A stretch of DNA of 64,000 nt, taken from the NCBI RefSeq assembly GCF_040807025.1, contig NC_090943.1:4822356-4886355 (forward strand), in the 5' to 3' direction. A program made the position numbers and the translations under genes. The notes beneath the pieces were generated by a model. It ran no database searches. It was not told the origin of the DNA and saw only the letters and a program-made list of their open reading frames with translations. This document shows positions 26,836 through 37,900 of the stretch, one piece after another. How positions within the stretch are numbered: the first letter of the stretch is position 1; each line of letters begins with the position of its first letter. The DNA comes from Struthio camelus. Lineage: Eukaryota; Chordata; Aves; Struthioniformes; Struthionidae.

Positions 26836-27180
26836 CACTTCAAAGTGGATACCTATATTTATTTAGATGAACCTGTCCCTCTGAACTTGTTTCACTGTAT
26901 TGGTCTGGGGCCAAAGTCAGTAGCCTACGCACTGGTGCTTGGTAATGCCCCAGGAAACCTACCTACTCTCATACGGAAGGGAAAAGAGCAGCATTGTACC
27001 TCCTAGCCCCAAGTGGATGCTAGATGTCCTAGGGAATATCAGATGGCACTTGACACCTATATTTAGGTAACTGAACCTATTTTAAATCTCCTTTAACCGT
27101 GAGGGGAGCTTAGGCATTTCGCTCACAGGTAAACACTTCAAAGTACATACCTATCCTTAGATACCTTAACCTGTGAGCTG
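26836..27180. repeat. cluster of related degenerate repeat units
   Basis: CACTTCAAAGTGGATACCTAT at 26836 recurs as CACTTCAAAGTACATACCTAT at 27134, an offset of 298 bp. A third related unit, CACTTGACACCTATATTTAGG, begins at 27048. All three lead into an A-C-C-T rich stretch resembling the TTAGG(N)ACCTAA motif seen elsewhere in the window. I infer an old interspersed repeat or a locally duplicated one and cannot name the family. Confidence 0.5.
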
Positions 27181-30100
27181 AATCCCATTTCTGGTCTATA
27201 AGAAACTATCTTAGCAAAAGAGACATGGAAGATTTCCATGCAGAGGAAAGAAAAGGACATGAAGATCGGAGATGAAAATCTTTCAAGGCTGCGCTTGCTG
27301 GGGGAAACCAAAAAGGTTGTGATATACATTTCTTCTCTCCTGCGTAATATTCAGGCTTCGGTAGTCTCCTTTGAAAGATCTTTTCCATCACCATCACTAC
27401 TGCATCCAGCTGTAGTGTAAAAAGCAAATCAGAGAAGGAAAAGCTAAAGAATACATAGCAATGTCTAGGGACTTGAATGCTGTGGAGAAGCGGCTTGAAC
27501 AAGGCTAATGGCTTTTTATGCTGGTCTCTCCTCTGCAATCACCAAGTACTACTTTCTCAAAAAAAGTTTGTTCCAGCTGTTCGCCCACTGTACATAATCA
27601 TTGCAGCTAACTAACCCATTCACTAGCACAAAAACACCATCCAAGCTGTCAAACTTAATGCAACTTGAATGAATGAATGTGGATTGTGGAATTCAAGGCT
27701 CCAGTGACAGCTGTGACACATTCACAGCCTTAGTCATGATGAGCTTAAGCATCTGCGATATTTCTGATGCTCTCTCATCTCCTCTGCATCTTAAGATGGA
27801 AAGGATCCAAAGATCCAGTTCTCTTAGAAGACAGGAAATGAGTAACTTTACTAACTTTAACTCAGGCCTTTATACAATGCACTTGTACTGGCTTCTTCAT
27901 ATAATTTGTTTCTAGGCCAATTTTGAGAGAGAAAGTCCTATTGTCTGTCCAACATCTTTGAAATGTGAATACAATGTACTAAGTCCATGCCTGTATTTGG
28001 ATTTTCGTACACAAATTGCACCTATTTAAGTATTTACATATAAGTATCATTATTACAAGAATTTTTTTTTAATTATTTTATTTGTAAATATGAATGTCTC
28101 ATTTATATTTTTCCAAAAAATAAAAAGTCTTTTTATAAACTTCAGAAAAGTATCAGCAAAAGCAGAAACAGAAATGTTACGATTTAATAAAGCCTAATAA
28201 AGCATTCTAGAAAAATAAATTAATAATTTAGAATATCTTATCTATTTCAAAATGCCTTTCTAAATAAATATAATGTCTTTGGGCTATAGAGAAGTATATC
28301 TTTTACTTCTGCAACTTCAATCGCAGTCTACACACCATTGTGTTTTGAGGGGTTTGTCTATATTTCTTTTTCATTATTCGGATTTCAGTAAATATTTGTA
28401 AAAGCCATAGTTAAGGAGAAAGGTGTTAGTTAAATCCATTTATCAATTGACAGTTGGATTTTGTTAGCTTAGGACAGAGGATGCATTATAATAAGAGAGC
28501 ATTGAGCTATTGATTTAGGGCAAAAAGCTAGCTTTCAGGTCACGTAATTCTAGGCATGTCAAGTGCTCCAAGCTGGCCAAAATGTATTTCACAAGGTGCC
28601 AACCCTAAGCTAATGAGATCTGGTCAGCATTCATTTGCATCTTCTCGCAACATACAGTGTAAGTATTCACAAGTCGGGTGTATTAGATCAGGCTTGGAGC
28701 CTTGCACAGCTTCTGGCTGGCTCAGGGACCAGGCAAGGCGAGCTGGCACGTGCCTGCAAAAAATCATATCGCCGTCCTAGCTGTGCTCTTGTGTGGATGT
28801 GTCCCCACCTAGTCGCAGAACGACAAACAAGCTTCAGGCGGTAAATGCCTCTGAGGAACTGGACATGCTCTGAAGACTGTAAACGTCGATACAGTGAGGA
28901 AGCCTCTGAGATCCTAAGTAGTCAATGAATAAAATGCACAAATATGTGGAGCGTTGCATGGGATATGTGGCATGAATGCTCCCTGGAAGGGACAGACCGA
29001 GCCTGCTGCAGGTTGGGTAAATGGAAGAAGGCAGTGATGAAGCTCCGGGAGCCACCGCAGCAGGCTTAGGCGGTTTAGAAAACTGGACATCTATCATGAT
29101 TGTTGCTAAGAGCTAGCACGACATTACTAGCCTTCCCCTGAGCAAAGATGGGAGCAAGGGAGGGATTATGCTTCTCAGGCATGTCTCCAGGATAACACAA
29201 TGGGATTCATCTCACCGATTTCGGATGTGAAGCTCTGAGGCAGTTACTGCAGGAACCCCTGTAGAGCGATTCATCTGACCCACTTCAGGATCAGATGAAC
29301 CACCCTCTGCATGGGTAATACAGGGAGGGAATCTGGGGGAGGAGGGTATTCACCCGGAGGTGACCATCTGGTTTTCAGATGCCTAAGTGAGAGTACATGA
29401 AAGTCACCCCAGCCTGCCAAACACCCCTCCTGAACGAAAGCCTTCTTCCATGTGAAATGAATGAGGGTTTTGCCGGGGGATTCCTCAGGGTCAAGATTTC
29501 ACCTTGAAAACAGGGCAATTTACACCTCCTCCAGCTGCTGCAGGACCTTGTGATATGTCCACTACCTACGACAAGAGAACACAATTCTGCCGCACATCCT
29601 TTAAATAAGAAAATTTTCCATCAGAATTCCCACCCGATCAGATAGGACAGTACTCTGGACCTTGGAGGAAAAAATAGCAGAACGTGCCTCATTTGGAGGA
29701 GCCAGGGAATACAAATCTATGCTATTAACCCAGCACACAGATCAAAAGAACTTCTGCCGTCCTAACCCTCAGCTCCATTTAGCAGGCCCAATGAATCCCG
29801 GATAGCGGACTATAATTATCCTTCCATTCACAGCTACTGAGCAATTCTGACCCGAGAATCCCAACCGGAACGCAAATACCATTGTGATTTAGGTATTTTG
29901 TGAAATATCTCAACAACAGACAGACAAACCTTCAAACAGATGTGGCAGAAGTGTAACGGTGTATGTCCAAGAGCGAGCTGTTAGGCTTGAAAATTTCCAG
30001 CATGTTATAAACAGACATTGTTATTATTGCTATTATCATCATTGCTGTTGAGAAAAGGAATTAGGCCATATAAATACTCATCCCCTTTCCTGCCATCTTT

Positions 30101-31180
30101 AGGGTAAGCTACGAGTGACGTTAGCACAAACTAGAATTATTGATTTGCTTTTTTCAATATATAAAATATTTAAATGGTTTTAAGCAGAGGTTTTCACACT
30201 TTAAGATAACATTTAAAAAATCTATTAAATAAATAGACTGGAGTAGTTTCACATCACGGTCCTATGATACACTCCGAAAACGAGATCTTAAAATGGTACA
30301 AGTAGCAATACCCTACGCCGTCCAAAGGCTGACACCTGAATGAGTGGGAACGAGACTGTCAGAATGACTCCAGGGCAGATAAACTCGGATGTCAAATGCA
30401 AATCAGCTCATTTCCTGGGACAGTTATGCTGGGAGAATTTAGATACAGCAGCAGCATAGAATTAAAGCAGCAAACAAGAGTCCCAGCAGCTGCATCCGCA
30501 TATTGGTGCAGGACTGTTTCTGAGGGAACATTCCCCAGCACAAACCCATGTTAGCTTTGAGCGCTCGATGTGACGATGCTCCTATTTTTCTTTGGGAGAA
30601 GGAATGATTTAGTGCCTCCTCAGGAGCTATACCTTGAAATTATTAGACAGCTTACTGTACAGATCAGCTCATCAGTTTGCACAGGGATAGAAGCCACAAA
30701 TTACAGTGAATTACCTAAACAGGACTGTAAGAATCTGGCCTGTTTTACAGGATTTGCTTGTTTGTCTTTTCGAGATAAAAGTTCAAGCCAAAGAAAACAG
30801 GTCGTTAGATTGAGAGAGCAAATGTACAAAAGCTGGTCAGAGAATAAAAGATAAGCAAAACAAAAGGTAGAAAAAAAGTCAATAAATGCAAAGCGTTTTG
30901 CAAAGCAAACTGCCGTTCTCGCCTTGTATGGATAACTGGTACCCAAATAGAGTTTCCAAAAGCCACTGCAGGCATATGAATTCTATTATTTATTACTAAT
31001 TGTGGACAACTATCAAATACTTTTTTCTGTATGTGAAACCTTTGTTAAGAATTCAGCACAGAGGGAATTGGAAAAGGATCTCCCTGAGGGATGCCGTATA
31101 GAGCGGGTAGTAGGAGTACTCCGAAACGCAGTGGTGTGAAAGCTGTCCCTGCCACCACGGTACCCCTAAAGACAGCTTAA
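27181..31180. other. unannotated non-coding DNA
   Basis: No exon supported. A 9-bp perfect inverted repeat (TTCATCTGA / TCAGATGAA) sits at 29270-29278 and 29291-29299. A partly similar segment starts about 65 bp upstream near 29204. A POU octamer ATGCAAAT occurs near 30397 within a moderately complex stretch (30380-30570) that could be a conserved non-coding element; conservation cannot be judged here. Confidence 0.5.
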
Positions 31181-31400
31181 AAGTTGTGGATGGCGAAAAA
31201 GAGAAAGCCCCTCACCGGTGCGTTTACGTGCCTTTCGGCGGAGTCGTTCCAGCTTTGCTTTGGGGCGGAAGGCTGGCTCCCAAGTCCTGGGGAGCGCGGT
31301 GCGCACCGAATCGAGCCCCTGCTGTCCTCACAGGTGACACAGGACGACTGGATCTCAGACGCGAAAGGAGCGTCACAGGGAAAGAAAACAAGGGAACGTA
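31181..31400. promoter_or_regulatory. small CpG-rich patch, possible exon or minor promoter
   Basis: About 18 CpG dinucleotides occur in 220 bp, in a region where CpG is otherwise rare. Frames remain open across it on both strands (plus 31184-31411, minus 31177-31419), which is unusual for the surrounding AT-rich DNA but expected of any G+C-rich patch. A plausible plus-strand splice donor (GTAAGC) begins at 31398. TGTCCTCACAG ending at 31333 looks like a weak acceptor. The translations show no known domain. It lies about 2.8 kb from the main CpG island. A first exon of a non-coding RNA, an alternative exon or an isolated unmethylated patch are all possible. Confidence 0.45.
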
Positions 31401-33724
31401 AGCCAACCTGAAAAGGCACTTTGCTGACTTAAAGGTTGAGACTGTTGTCTCCGGGCCAGGTAGTAGAGTGATGTAAAACTAAGTATCTCCACTGTCTTCT
31501 ATATCCTGGTATCGGCCTAACTCCCCGTAGCCTCCTGGTACATAAATGACTCTTCTGTTAAATCAAAAGTAACTGGAAGATCTCATTTATTCCTGCAAGT
31601 CTCTCAGCCTCTTATAAGTTACAGCATGATCCTGTCCTGAGTTTACTTTTTCTCTTTTTTTTTCCCCCTCTATGATTCTTAATTCAAATAATGCTGGTTT
31701 CACCAGAAGACAATCTGAGCTAATTTAGGAATTAGACTGTTTGTACTAAGTGTGCTCAGAAGGAAGGAAAGAAAAACAAAATCTGCTATATTCAAATGAA
31801 TCAGCTTGGGGACAGAGGTCCCAACTGATCAAAAGCGTAGGCACATATGGAACTCAACCCCAGAAATAAAATATCTCCGGGATGCCGGCTCAGTCAGCCA
31901 AATCAACAGAGATGTGTTGAACAAAGGTCTGAACGTGATCAACAGCACAGCCCACAATCTCAGAGATCTCTATTTCTTTTCTGCCTGGTAGAAACAAAGC
32001 TACAGCAAAGCTTCTGCCTCCGTGTTTATGAGATTCACATATACGCTGACAACGGGAGGAGATCTACAGCGCTGTATACTGCTGTGACACCACCATGCAA
32101 ACAGCAGACATCTTAAATGTACGGGGAAGAAGGAGTACTCTTGTTTTCTTTCGGGGACACCAATGAAAGCTGGACGACACCAGCCAAGGAGCCACCGCAA
32201 CGCTAGTTCCCTGCTTAAAGATCAATGCGCTGGGCTGGCGGGCTTTGCTTCTGACTTGCCGAGGAGCCCCCACGATCTTCGAGTCAGCTCAGTGCCAATG
32301 GTCATCCTTCCACTCACTGCACACACGCCTTCGATTTGAGAAAACAAAACAAGAGAAGCCTTCCACTCCACAACGTCCAAGACAGATTGCCAGTACAATA
32401 ACAGATCAGTCGTCGTTGCCCTGAATGGACAACGAAGCAGCAACCACTGCCCTCAGCACATAAACACAGGGGGAAAAAAATATCTATATATATAAAACCA
32501 GAAAGATGACTGAGATATAAACGGAGACATCAACTTTAACCCAGCTCCCATTACTGCACTGAGTAGCACTATTTAGCTATTGATCAGAGTGGAGCAGTGT
32601 TGTTTTACTCATCTTTTAGGACAACTCCTTTCAAGAGAGTTCCAGCGTGTTTTGCGTTAGCCAAGCAAGGATACTTGCATAATATGTTCTTTTTCTGCAG
32701 CGATACCTACATCATTTCAAGCAGTTTGCCTTCCTGCTCTCATTGACAGTAACCTGAAACAGTCATATATTCCCTTTCATTAGAATGTATTAGCCGTGGA
32801 AATGTTTCCCCACTGTACCTCGCCAGTGCTGCATAGGAAGGATACAGAAAGGAGATGTCTGTGTGCCCAAGTAACACCAAATGAAAATCTATTTTTGTTG
32901 ACTCCAGCAAATTAAAAAAAAAAAAAAAACTACTTCAGTCATGTTGCCTGTTGCAATATCAGTCCAACACACGCACGGCAATTAACATATATAAACAAGA
33001 CGGATGGTAATCCGTAATTCCCTAGGAAAGAACTAGGTTACTCTGCTGCCCTATCCATTTTGGTTAATATTTTTTTTTATTATTATTATTATTACTTACA
33101 GTGCTACTTCAAGCTAACAGCCAGATTCTGTTTACCAGCAGATTCAATGCAGAGGAGAATCACCGACTTCCAGGGAGTTCTTCCAGATGAACTTCTATGT
33201 AAGTGGGATGATCATCTAGCCATACACACCTCTAGGTCACTAAACAAATCTACTTTGCTTTTTTTTGCTGCCTTTTCCACTCCTGAGCATCACGCTGCAT
33301 CATCTTTCTCATGCTGGCAGTGCTCTTAAGATTCCAGTACATACCTGGACCAATGTACATGTTAAATTCACAGCATAGCGGTAGTCTGTCCTGTATGCTA
33401 ACCCTCTGCCTTGGATGTACTTTGCATAAGGATGGTAATACTAGAGCCAGCTGTTCAAATACTGATGAGAAGAAGCGCACGGAGGCGTGCAAACAGAGGT
33501 CAAAGGCACATTAACATCAATTTTGACTACTACCCTACAGCAAAAATAGAGAAGTCCTGCCTCGGTGCACCGGTTGAAGGGTGAATGAGAGTTTCTGCGG
33601 CAGGTGAAGATGCAGAGCTGCAAAGGGAGCCTTGAGCCTGAAAATGCCAACAGCAGCACTGGGGTCTGTTAGCAATCAGGTTTTATTTACCAGCCATGTT
33701 GTGTTAAAAACAGACGTGATTCCC
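31401..33724. other. unannotated DNA between the CpG patch and the main island
   Basis: No coding exon supported. An A run lies at 32914-32929 and an ATT microsatellite at 33078-33094. A GTATGT donor-like site on the minus strand lies near 33345 without a partner acceptor that I can defend. Confidence 0.5.
33078..33094. repeat. (TTA)n microsatellite
   Basis: About five to six TTA/ATT trinucleotide units follow a run of eight T. A short simple repeat. Confidence 0.9.
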
Positions 33725-33930
33725 ATACTAAGCGCGTTAACCTGTCGCCACGCGCGAAGGGAGATTTTTATTCCTCCGAACGGAGCAAAACAAACAAAAA
33801 AAATAAATCCAAAAAATAAAAAAATAAAACCAAAACAACCACGCGTCGCGCGGCCGCGTCTTCGCAGCCCGCAGCCGGGTTTGCGGCAGGCTTCCCAGGG
33901 CGATTCCGCTGGGAAGAAGTATTTCCCCCT

Positions 33931-34016
33931 GGGAAGCGGGGAAGACCGGGGCACGGCTGGGAGATCCACGTCGGGGCCGGAGGCGGCGGCGGGCGCTGCG
34001 GGCGGGCTCGGCGGGG
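33931..34016 (+). other. two G-quadruplex-capable G-tract clusters
   Basis: The first cluster has G-tracts at 33931-33933, 33938-33941, 33948-33951 and 33959-33961, with loops of 4, 6 and 7 nt. The second has tracts at 33991-33993, 34000-34002, 34004-34006 and 34013-34016, with loops of 6, 1 and 6 nt. Both fit the usual four-tract rule. They lie just inside the putative first intron, on the strand opposite the proposed minus-strand transcript. Confidence 0.75.
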
Positions 34017-34381
34017 CGCAGCGCGGCTCCCCGCTGCCCCGGCGGTGCTTCCGCGGCCGGCTAAGCAGTGCGGAGTTTCCCCCCTCCCCTCTTCCCCCCC
34101 GCAAACCTCCTTCCCCGGCCCCCTTCGTGGGTATGCGGAGCGGTGCGGGACTTACCGCGGCTGCAGGGGGGGTCCGGTCCGTCCCGGTGCTGGAGATGCT
34201 GCGTTACCCCTGGGCGGCGAGGAGGTCCGAGCTCCCAAGCGGGGCGAGGCGAGAGCTGCAACTGACCAGCTCCCCCCTTCGCCTTCCCCTCCCAAACACA
34301 CACGCCGAGAAATTGACCAGCTGGCCCAGAGGTGAAACTGACCAGGAGACAGAGCCCGGCTCCTTCCTCTCTCTCTCTTCA

Positions 34382-34407
34382 CCCCCCCCCCTCCTCCTCC
34401 TCCTCCT
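34382..34407. repeat. poly-C run and (CCT)n repeat
   Basis: Ten C at 34382-34391 are followed by about five CCT/TCC units. A pyrimidine-rich microsatellite inside the CpG island, probably length-variable. Confidence 0.92.
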
Positions 34408-34554
34408 GGCTCACACCGGGCGGAGGAGGGGTGGGCGCCTCCGAGGGAAATCAAAATTCCTCCTCCCTCGTCTGCCGCTCATGTCCAGGCTGCCCGTGCA
34501 CAGGGGATGATGGGCCGCGTCCTGGCCATGCAGGAATGTGCCATCGCTAAATCC

Positions 34555-34664
34555 AAAAAAAAAAAAAAAAAAGAAAAAGCAGCAGCAAAGAAGGGAGGCA
34601 GGAGATTTGCAAACTTTTTTTTTTTTTCTCTCTCTCTGGTTTTCTTTCTTTTTTTTTTTTTTTT
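34555..34664. repeat. A run, T run, CT repeat and second T run
   Basis: Eighteen A at 34555-34572, T at 34615-34627, CT dinucleotides at 34628-34637 and a T-rich run at 34649-34664 that ends in AG. The last part resembles a plus-strand splice acceptor (polypyrimidine tract plus AG), but nothing else supports a plus-strand exon here. Confidence 0.9.
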
Positions 34665-34899
34665 AGGAAATTGTTGTGGCTTTGGAAGTGGTGGGAGTGG
34701 GGAGGGAGAAGTGGTTGGAGGAGAAGGGGGTTCAGGCTGGATCAGATGCTCTGCCTGCCAGTCAGGGCGATGGTGCGCTCGCCTCTGTATTTCTGTGTGT
34801 GTGTGATTCTCATACCCAGACAATGCTCTGCAAAGCGAGCTGGTCCTGCGGAGAAATGCAAACGCCTCCTCCCCCAAGTGCCTGAGGAAAGGAAAGGCG

Positions 34900-34984
34900 A
34901 CATGGAGCCAATCGCTTCTCCTTGGCTAGTCTCATTAATATGGAGAAAAGAGAAAGAAACCAATGAGGAGGAGGAGGAGGAGGG
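34900..34984 (-). promoter_or_regulatory. proximal promoter elements (inverted CCAAT boxes)
   Basis: CCAAT occurs on the plus strand at 34908-34912 and 34960-34964, so ATTGG reads on the minus strand. NF-Y binds either orientation, and two boxes about 50 bp apart at the edge of a CpG island are typical of a TATA-less promoter. Between them the minus strand carries CCATATTAATGAG, an AT-rich block that could be a weak TATA-like or homeodomain-type site. A GGA trinucleotide run ends the segment at 34965-34984. Inferred from motifs only. Confidence 0.5.
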
Positions 34985-37900
34985 GTTTATTCAAATTCAG
35001 TTTCTTAAATCAAACTCTTTTTTTTCTTTTTCTTTTTCTTTCCCACTCTTTTCTCCCCCTCCCTACTCTTCCTTCTCCCTGTCCCCTAAGCACCATCTTT
35101 GCTGCCCCACAGATTTTTCAGCTGGCGAGACAGAGTCAGCAAAACACAGTGATGGAGGGAGGATAGCATCACTGCTGGAAGGAGGAAGGGGGTGTGGGAG
35201 GGAGGAAAGGAGGCAGTTTCTCCCTTGAGCTGCAGAAGAGTTGGTGGTAAAGAAAAGCGACAAAGTAGCTCAAGTTGGCAGGGAGGGGAACGGAGGGGAA
35301 ATGGAGCAGGAATTTCACCTAGAAGTGTCATTTTGCGGATGGTATTTGCAGATGGGCAGGTGGCCTGTGTCCAGGACCAGCCCTCTGAGCTTGTGGAAAG
35401 CATCCCTTTCCCTCCCACACCAGAGACACACACCCAGGAAGGGAAGTGGCTGCACAGGAACAGCAGCAGCTGCACGAACCTCACTTCATGGCTACACAGC
35501 TCAAGGTACCCCCTCAACAGCAGTGCAGTAGAGGTACCTGTTGCTGGAAATGGAGCAGAGCTGTAGAGAGGATCGAAGTTGCTGGTAAGAGGAGACGGGA
35601 TGTCCAGCTAGTTCCTCTACCTGGTTCCTGGATAGGAGCAAGGAGGCACATGCCGCTGTGAGGGAATCTCTCAAAAGCATCCAGTTTCCACTGCCTTCGG
35701 CAGAGAGCAGCTCTCAAGCAAAAGCCTCTCCCAGACCCAGGAAACTGGTCACTAGAAGAGTCTGAAAATCTTCCACAGGGACAGTGATCCAGGCCTAGAG
35801 GAACCCTCTACTGCCACAGGCCCTGCAGATCCATGTCAGGAACAGGAGGTGCTGAAAGCTTGCATCCCTATCCTAATTTCCTGAGAACTGTGCTGCACGA
35901 GCACCTGCCTTCCTATGAAGTTCTTCCAACCCTTGTGAAGTTTCACAGCTCCCAGGATACCAATTCTGTGGGTCTTCACAACCTGCAGGCCCTTCCATCC
36001 ACTTGTCTTCCATTTTCTGCACCTCCCAAGTATCCCCCACATTCTGTTTCTCTTAGCTTGTAAAACTATTTCAAATTCCTTGCCTTCACCTGCTTTTCTA
36101 ATTAGACAAAGAGAAAACAAGTTAATTTGGTCACAAGACCAACCAAAACTGTTCCCAGTTCAGTGGTCACTAGTCTGTTACAGTCACTGTTACTCTCAGT
36201 CCAGGTGCAGGAGCCTAAGGGGGATGCAGCTCTACAGCAGAACCACTGGACAAGGCAGTGTGCATGTTCCCAGTCCCCTGGCACAGTAACAGCCCCATGG
36301 ATGCGTGACCACCTTCTCCTGAGAAATGTATGCACAGACACAGTGTGGATGCATTCAGCTCTGCTTTTTATTCCCGCATCATGGAGCAGGCCAGAGAATT
36401 AGCTGGACTTTTCAAAGCTTTCCTTTGCACTTTCTCCTTTTCCAGTTATACCAGCTTCTCTGGCCCCATCTCACAGTTTTTAGCAACCTGCTGAATGACA
36501 GAAAAAAAAAAAAAATTAGATGTCTACATCAAACGGTTGAGTTAAAAACCCTATGTAGTCTTTAGGGATAGCAGTGATTGAGAAATTTGTTATCTATCAG
36601 GCTTACTTTGTATGTCTACCTTATGTGGGATAAGATCCCATTTAATTTAAGGACTAGATTACCATAAACTATAAAGGGAGCCAAGAGTAACTAAATCAGA
36701 TGTAGACGTCTAACACGTAGCCTTATTTTACTGCATCCTATAGGATAAGATGCAGGACAAAGAAATCTCCATAGCAAAGTGATTGATCTTCCCAAGAAGA
36801 TCACCTATGCTCACCCTGTAGATACAAAAAAAGAGAGGAAAAAAAAAAAAAAAACCAACATACTCAGCTATATACCCTCAAGACTTCCAGAATTTATGGC
36901 AGTGCTGCTTCAAAAACCAGGAGCCTCACTATGGAATTTTCCTCTGGGATGCTAAGCATGGAAGTAGGCTCCCAACTGTTCAATTATTATGTCTTGCTCC
37001 AACATCTGCTCCCTACCTTCCCAGGAGAGGGGCAATGGGCCAAGAGAATCATTCAGTGGCCTGGATCCAGCTGCAGTTGGACTGCACTGCCTTAGATGAT
37101 CTCAGCTGATACCCGTTTCAGTTTTCCTACAGAAATAGGCAGGAGAGTCTGTCTAAGAACTTCTCTCTCCAGAGAATACTGTTTTCTTTAGGATAAAACA
37201 ATTATGCCATTTTAAGGCTATGGTGCTTTATTTTTATGCTCATGAGTAGTCTATTAAATAAATCTTCATTATTTAAGAGTAGGTGAAGTAAGACAGCCAT
37301 TATCTTGGTCAGCATAGGGGTCTGATGGCGCAGGAGAAGACTTCCTTAGAGAGAAGTGTGACTTGCTGCTAAATGACCTGGATAGCCAAATATCTGTCAT
37401 TCTACATAGGGGCAAGATGCTGGTTAGCTGGTTGCAAAAGTGTTTGCTGAAACTGTGTTAAAGGTGTTTTGTTGCAAGGCCCTTGTCCTCCTCTATTCTT
37501 TTGACACCTCAGGCGTGATTCAGTTGACCAAACAGCTATATCTGAGCCAGTCAGCCAAGTTTCCCTCCATATTAAGGGCAGGTCTCATCACTACAGACTC
37601 TGGAATGTAAGTCATGATCCATCTCAGTCCAAAGAGATACTGAAAACAGCTCAGAGGAACTGTCCCCTAAATGTGCCTATTTCTCTCCAGTGATGTAAAC
37701 AGACTGCATGCACATATACATAATCGGCATATTTCCCAGCATCTTCCTAGAAACACAGACCTGCCCCTGCTCTGCCTGACACAAGCTGTCCTCCACCCAG
37801 TGACCTGTCACATCAGACATATCTCTCATGAAATCTGGAAAATAAGCTTGATTTAGCCCAAAGAAATTTGAAAAGCTTGGAGTCCCTCTACTAATACCAC

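Larger units (their letters stand above)
34156..34840 (-). other. putative non-coding first exon, minus strand
   Basis: Read on the minus strand, the island ends in GCAGCCGCG followed by GTAAGTCC, with the intron starting at 34155. This is close to the ideal vertebrate 5' splice site. The proposed exon is G+C-rich with long A/T homopolymers (34555-34572 and 34615-34664) and a CCT run. It has no long minus-strand ATG frame with a recognisable signal peptide or domain, so I treat it as 5' UTR. The start is not fixed; about 34800-34850 is chosen for its distance from the CCAAT boxes. No coding exon follows within the window that I can recognise, as expected for a gene with a very long first intron. 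Gene identity is unknown. An alternative is a plus-strand or bidirectional transcript. Confidence 0.5.
33725..34915. promoter_or_regulatory. CpG island promoter
   Basis: CpG density and G+C rise sharply from about 33725 (GCGCGTTAACCTGTCGCCACGCGCG) and peak between 33840 and 34260, with clusters such as CGCGTCGCGCGGCCGCG. CpGs thin out past 34500 but continue to about 34915. This is the only substantial island in the window and marks a transcription start region. The direction is inferred as minus from the splice donor at 34156 and the CCAAT boxes beyond 34900. Divergent transcription is common at such islands and cannot be excluded. The 292-codon plus-strand frame across the island is a composition artefact. 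Confidence 0.85.

Noticed and set aside
33632..34510. 292-codon plus-strand open frame, the longest in the window
   Set aside because: It spans the CpG island, where stop codons are rare because of base composition. The translation is low-complexity (Pro, Arg, Gly, Ser runs), has no domain, begins in AT-rich sequence with a lysine/asparagine-rich stretch and is antisense to the better-supported exon model.
34671..35228. 185-codon plus-strand frame preceded by a splice-acceptor-like T tract ending AG at 34666
   Set aside because: The acceptor look comes from a microsatellite-like CT/T run. The frame is low-complexity (Trp/Gly, then Glu, then Ser/Phe runs) and has no domain.
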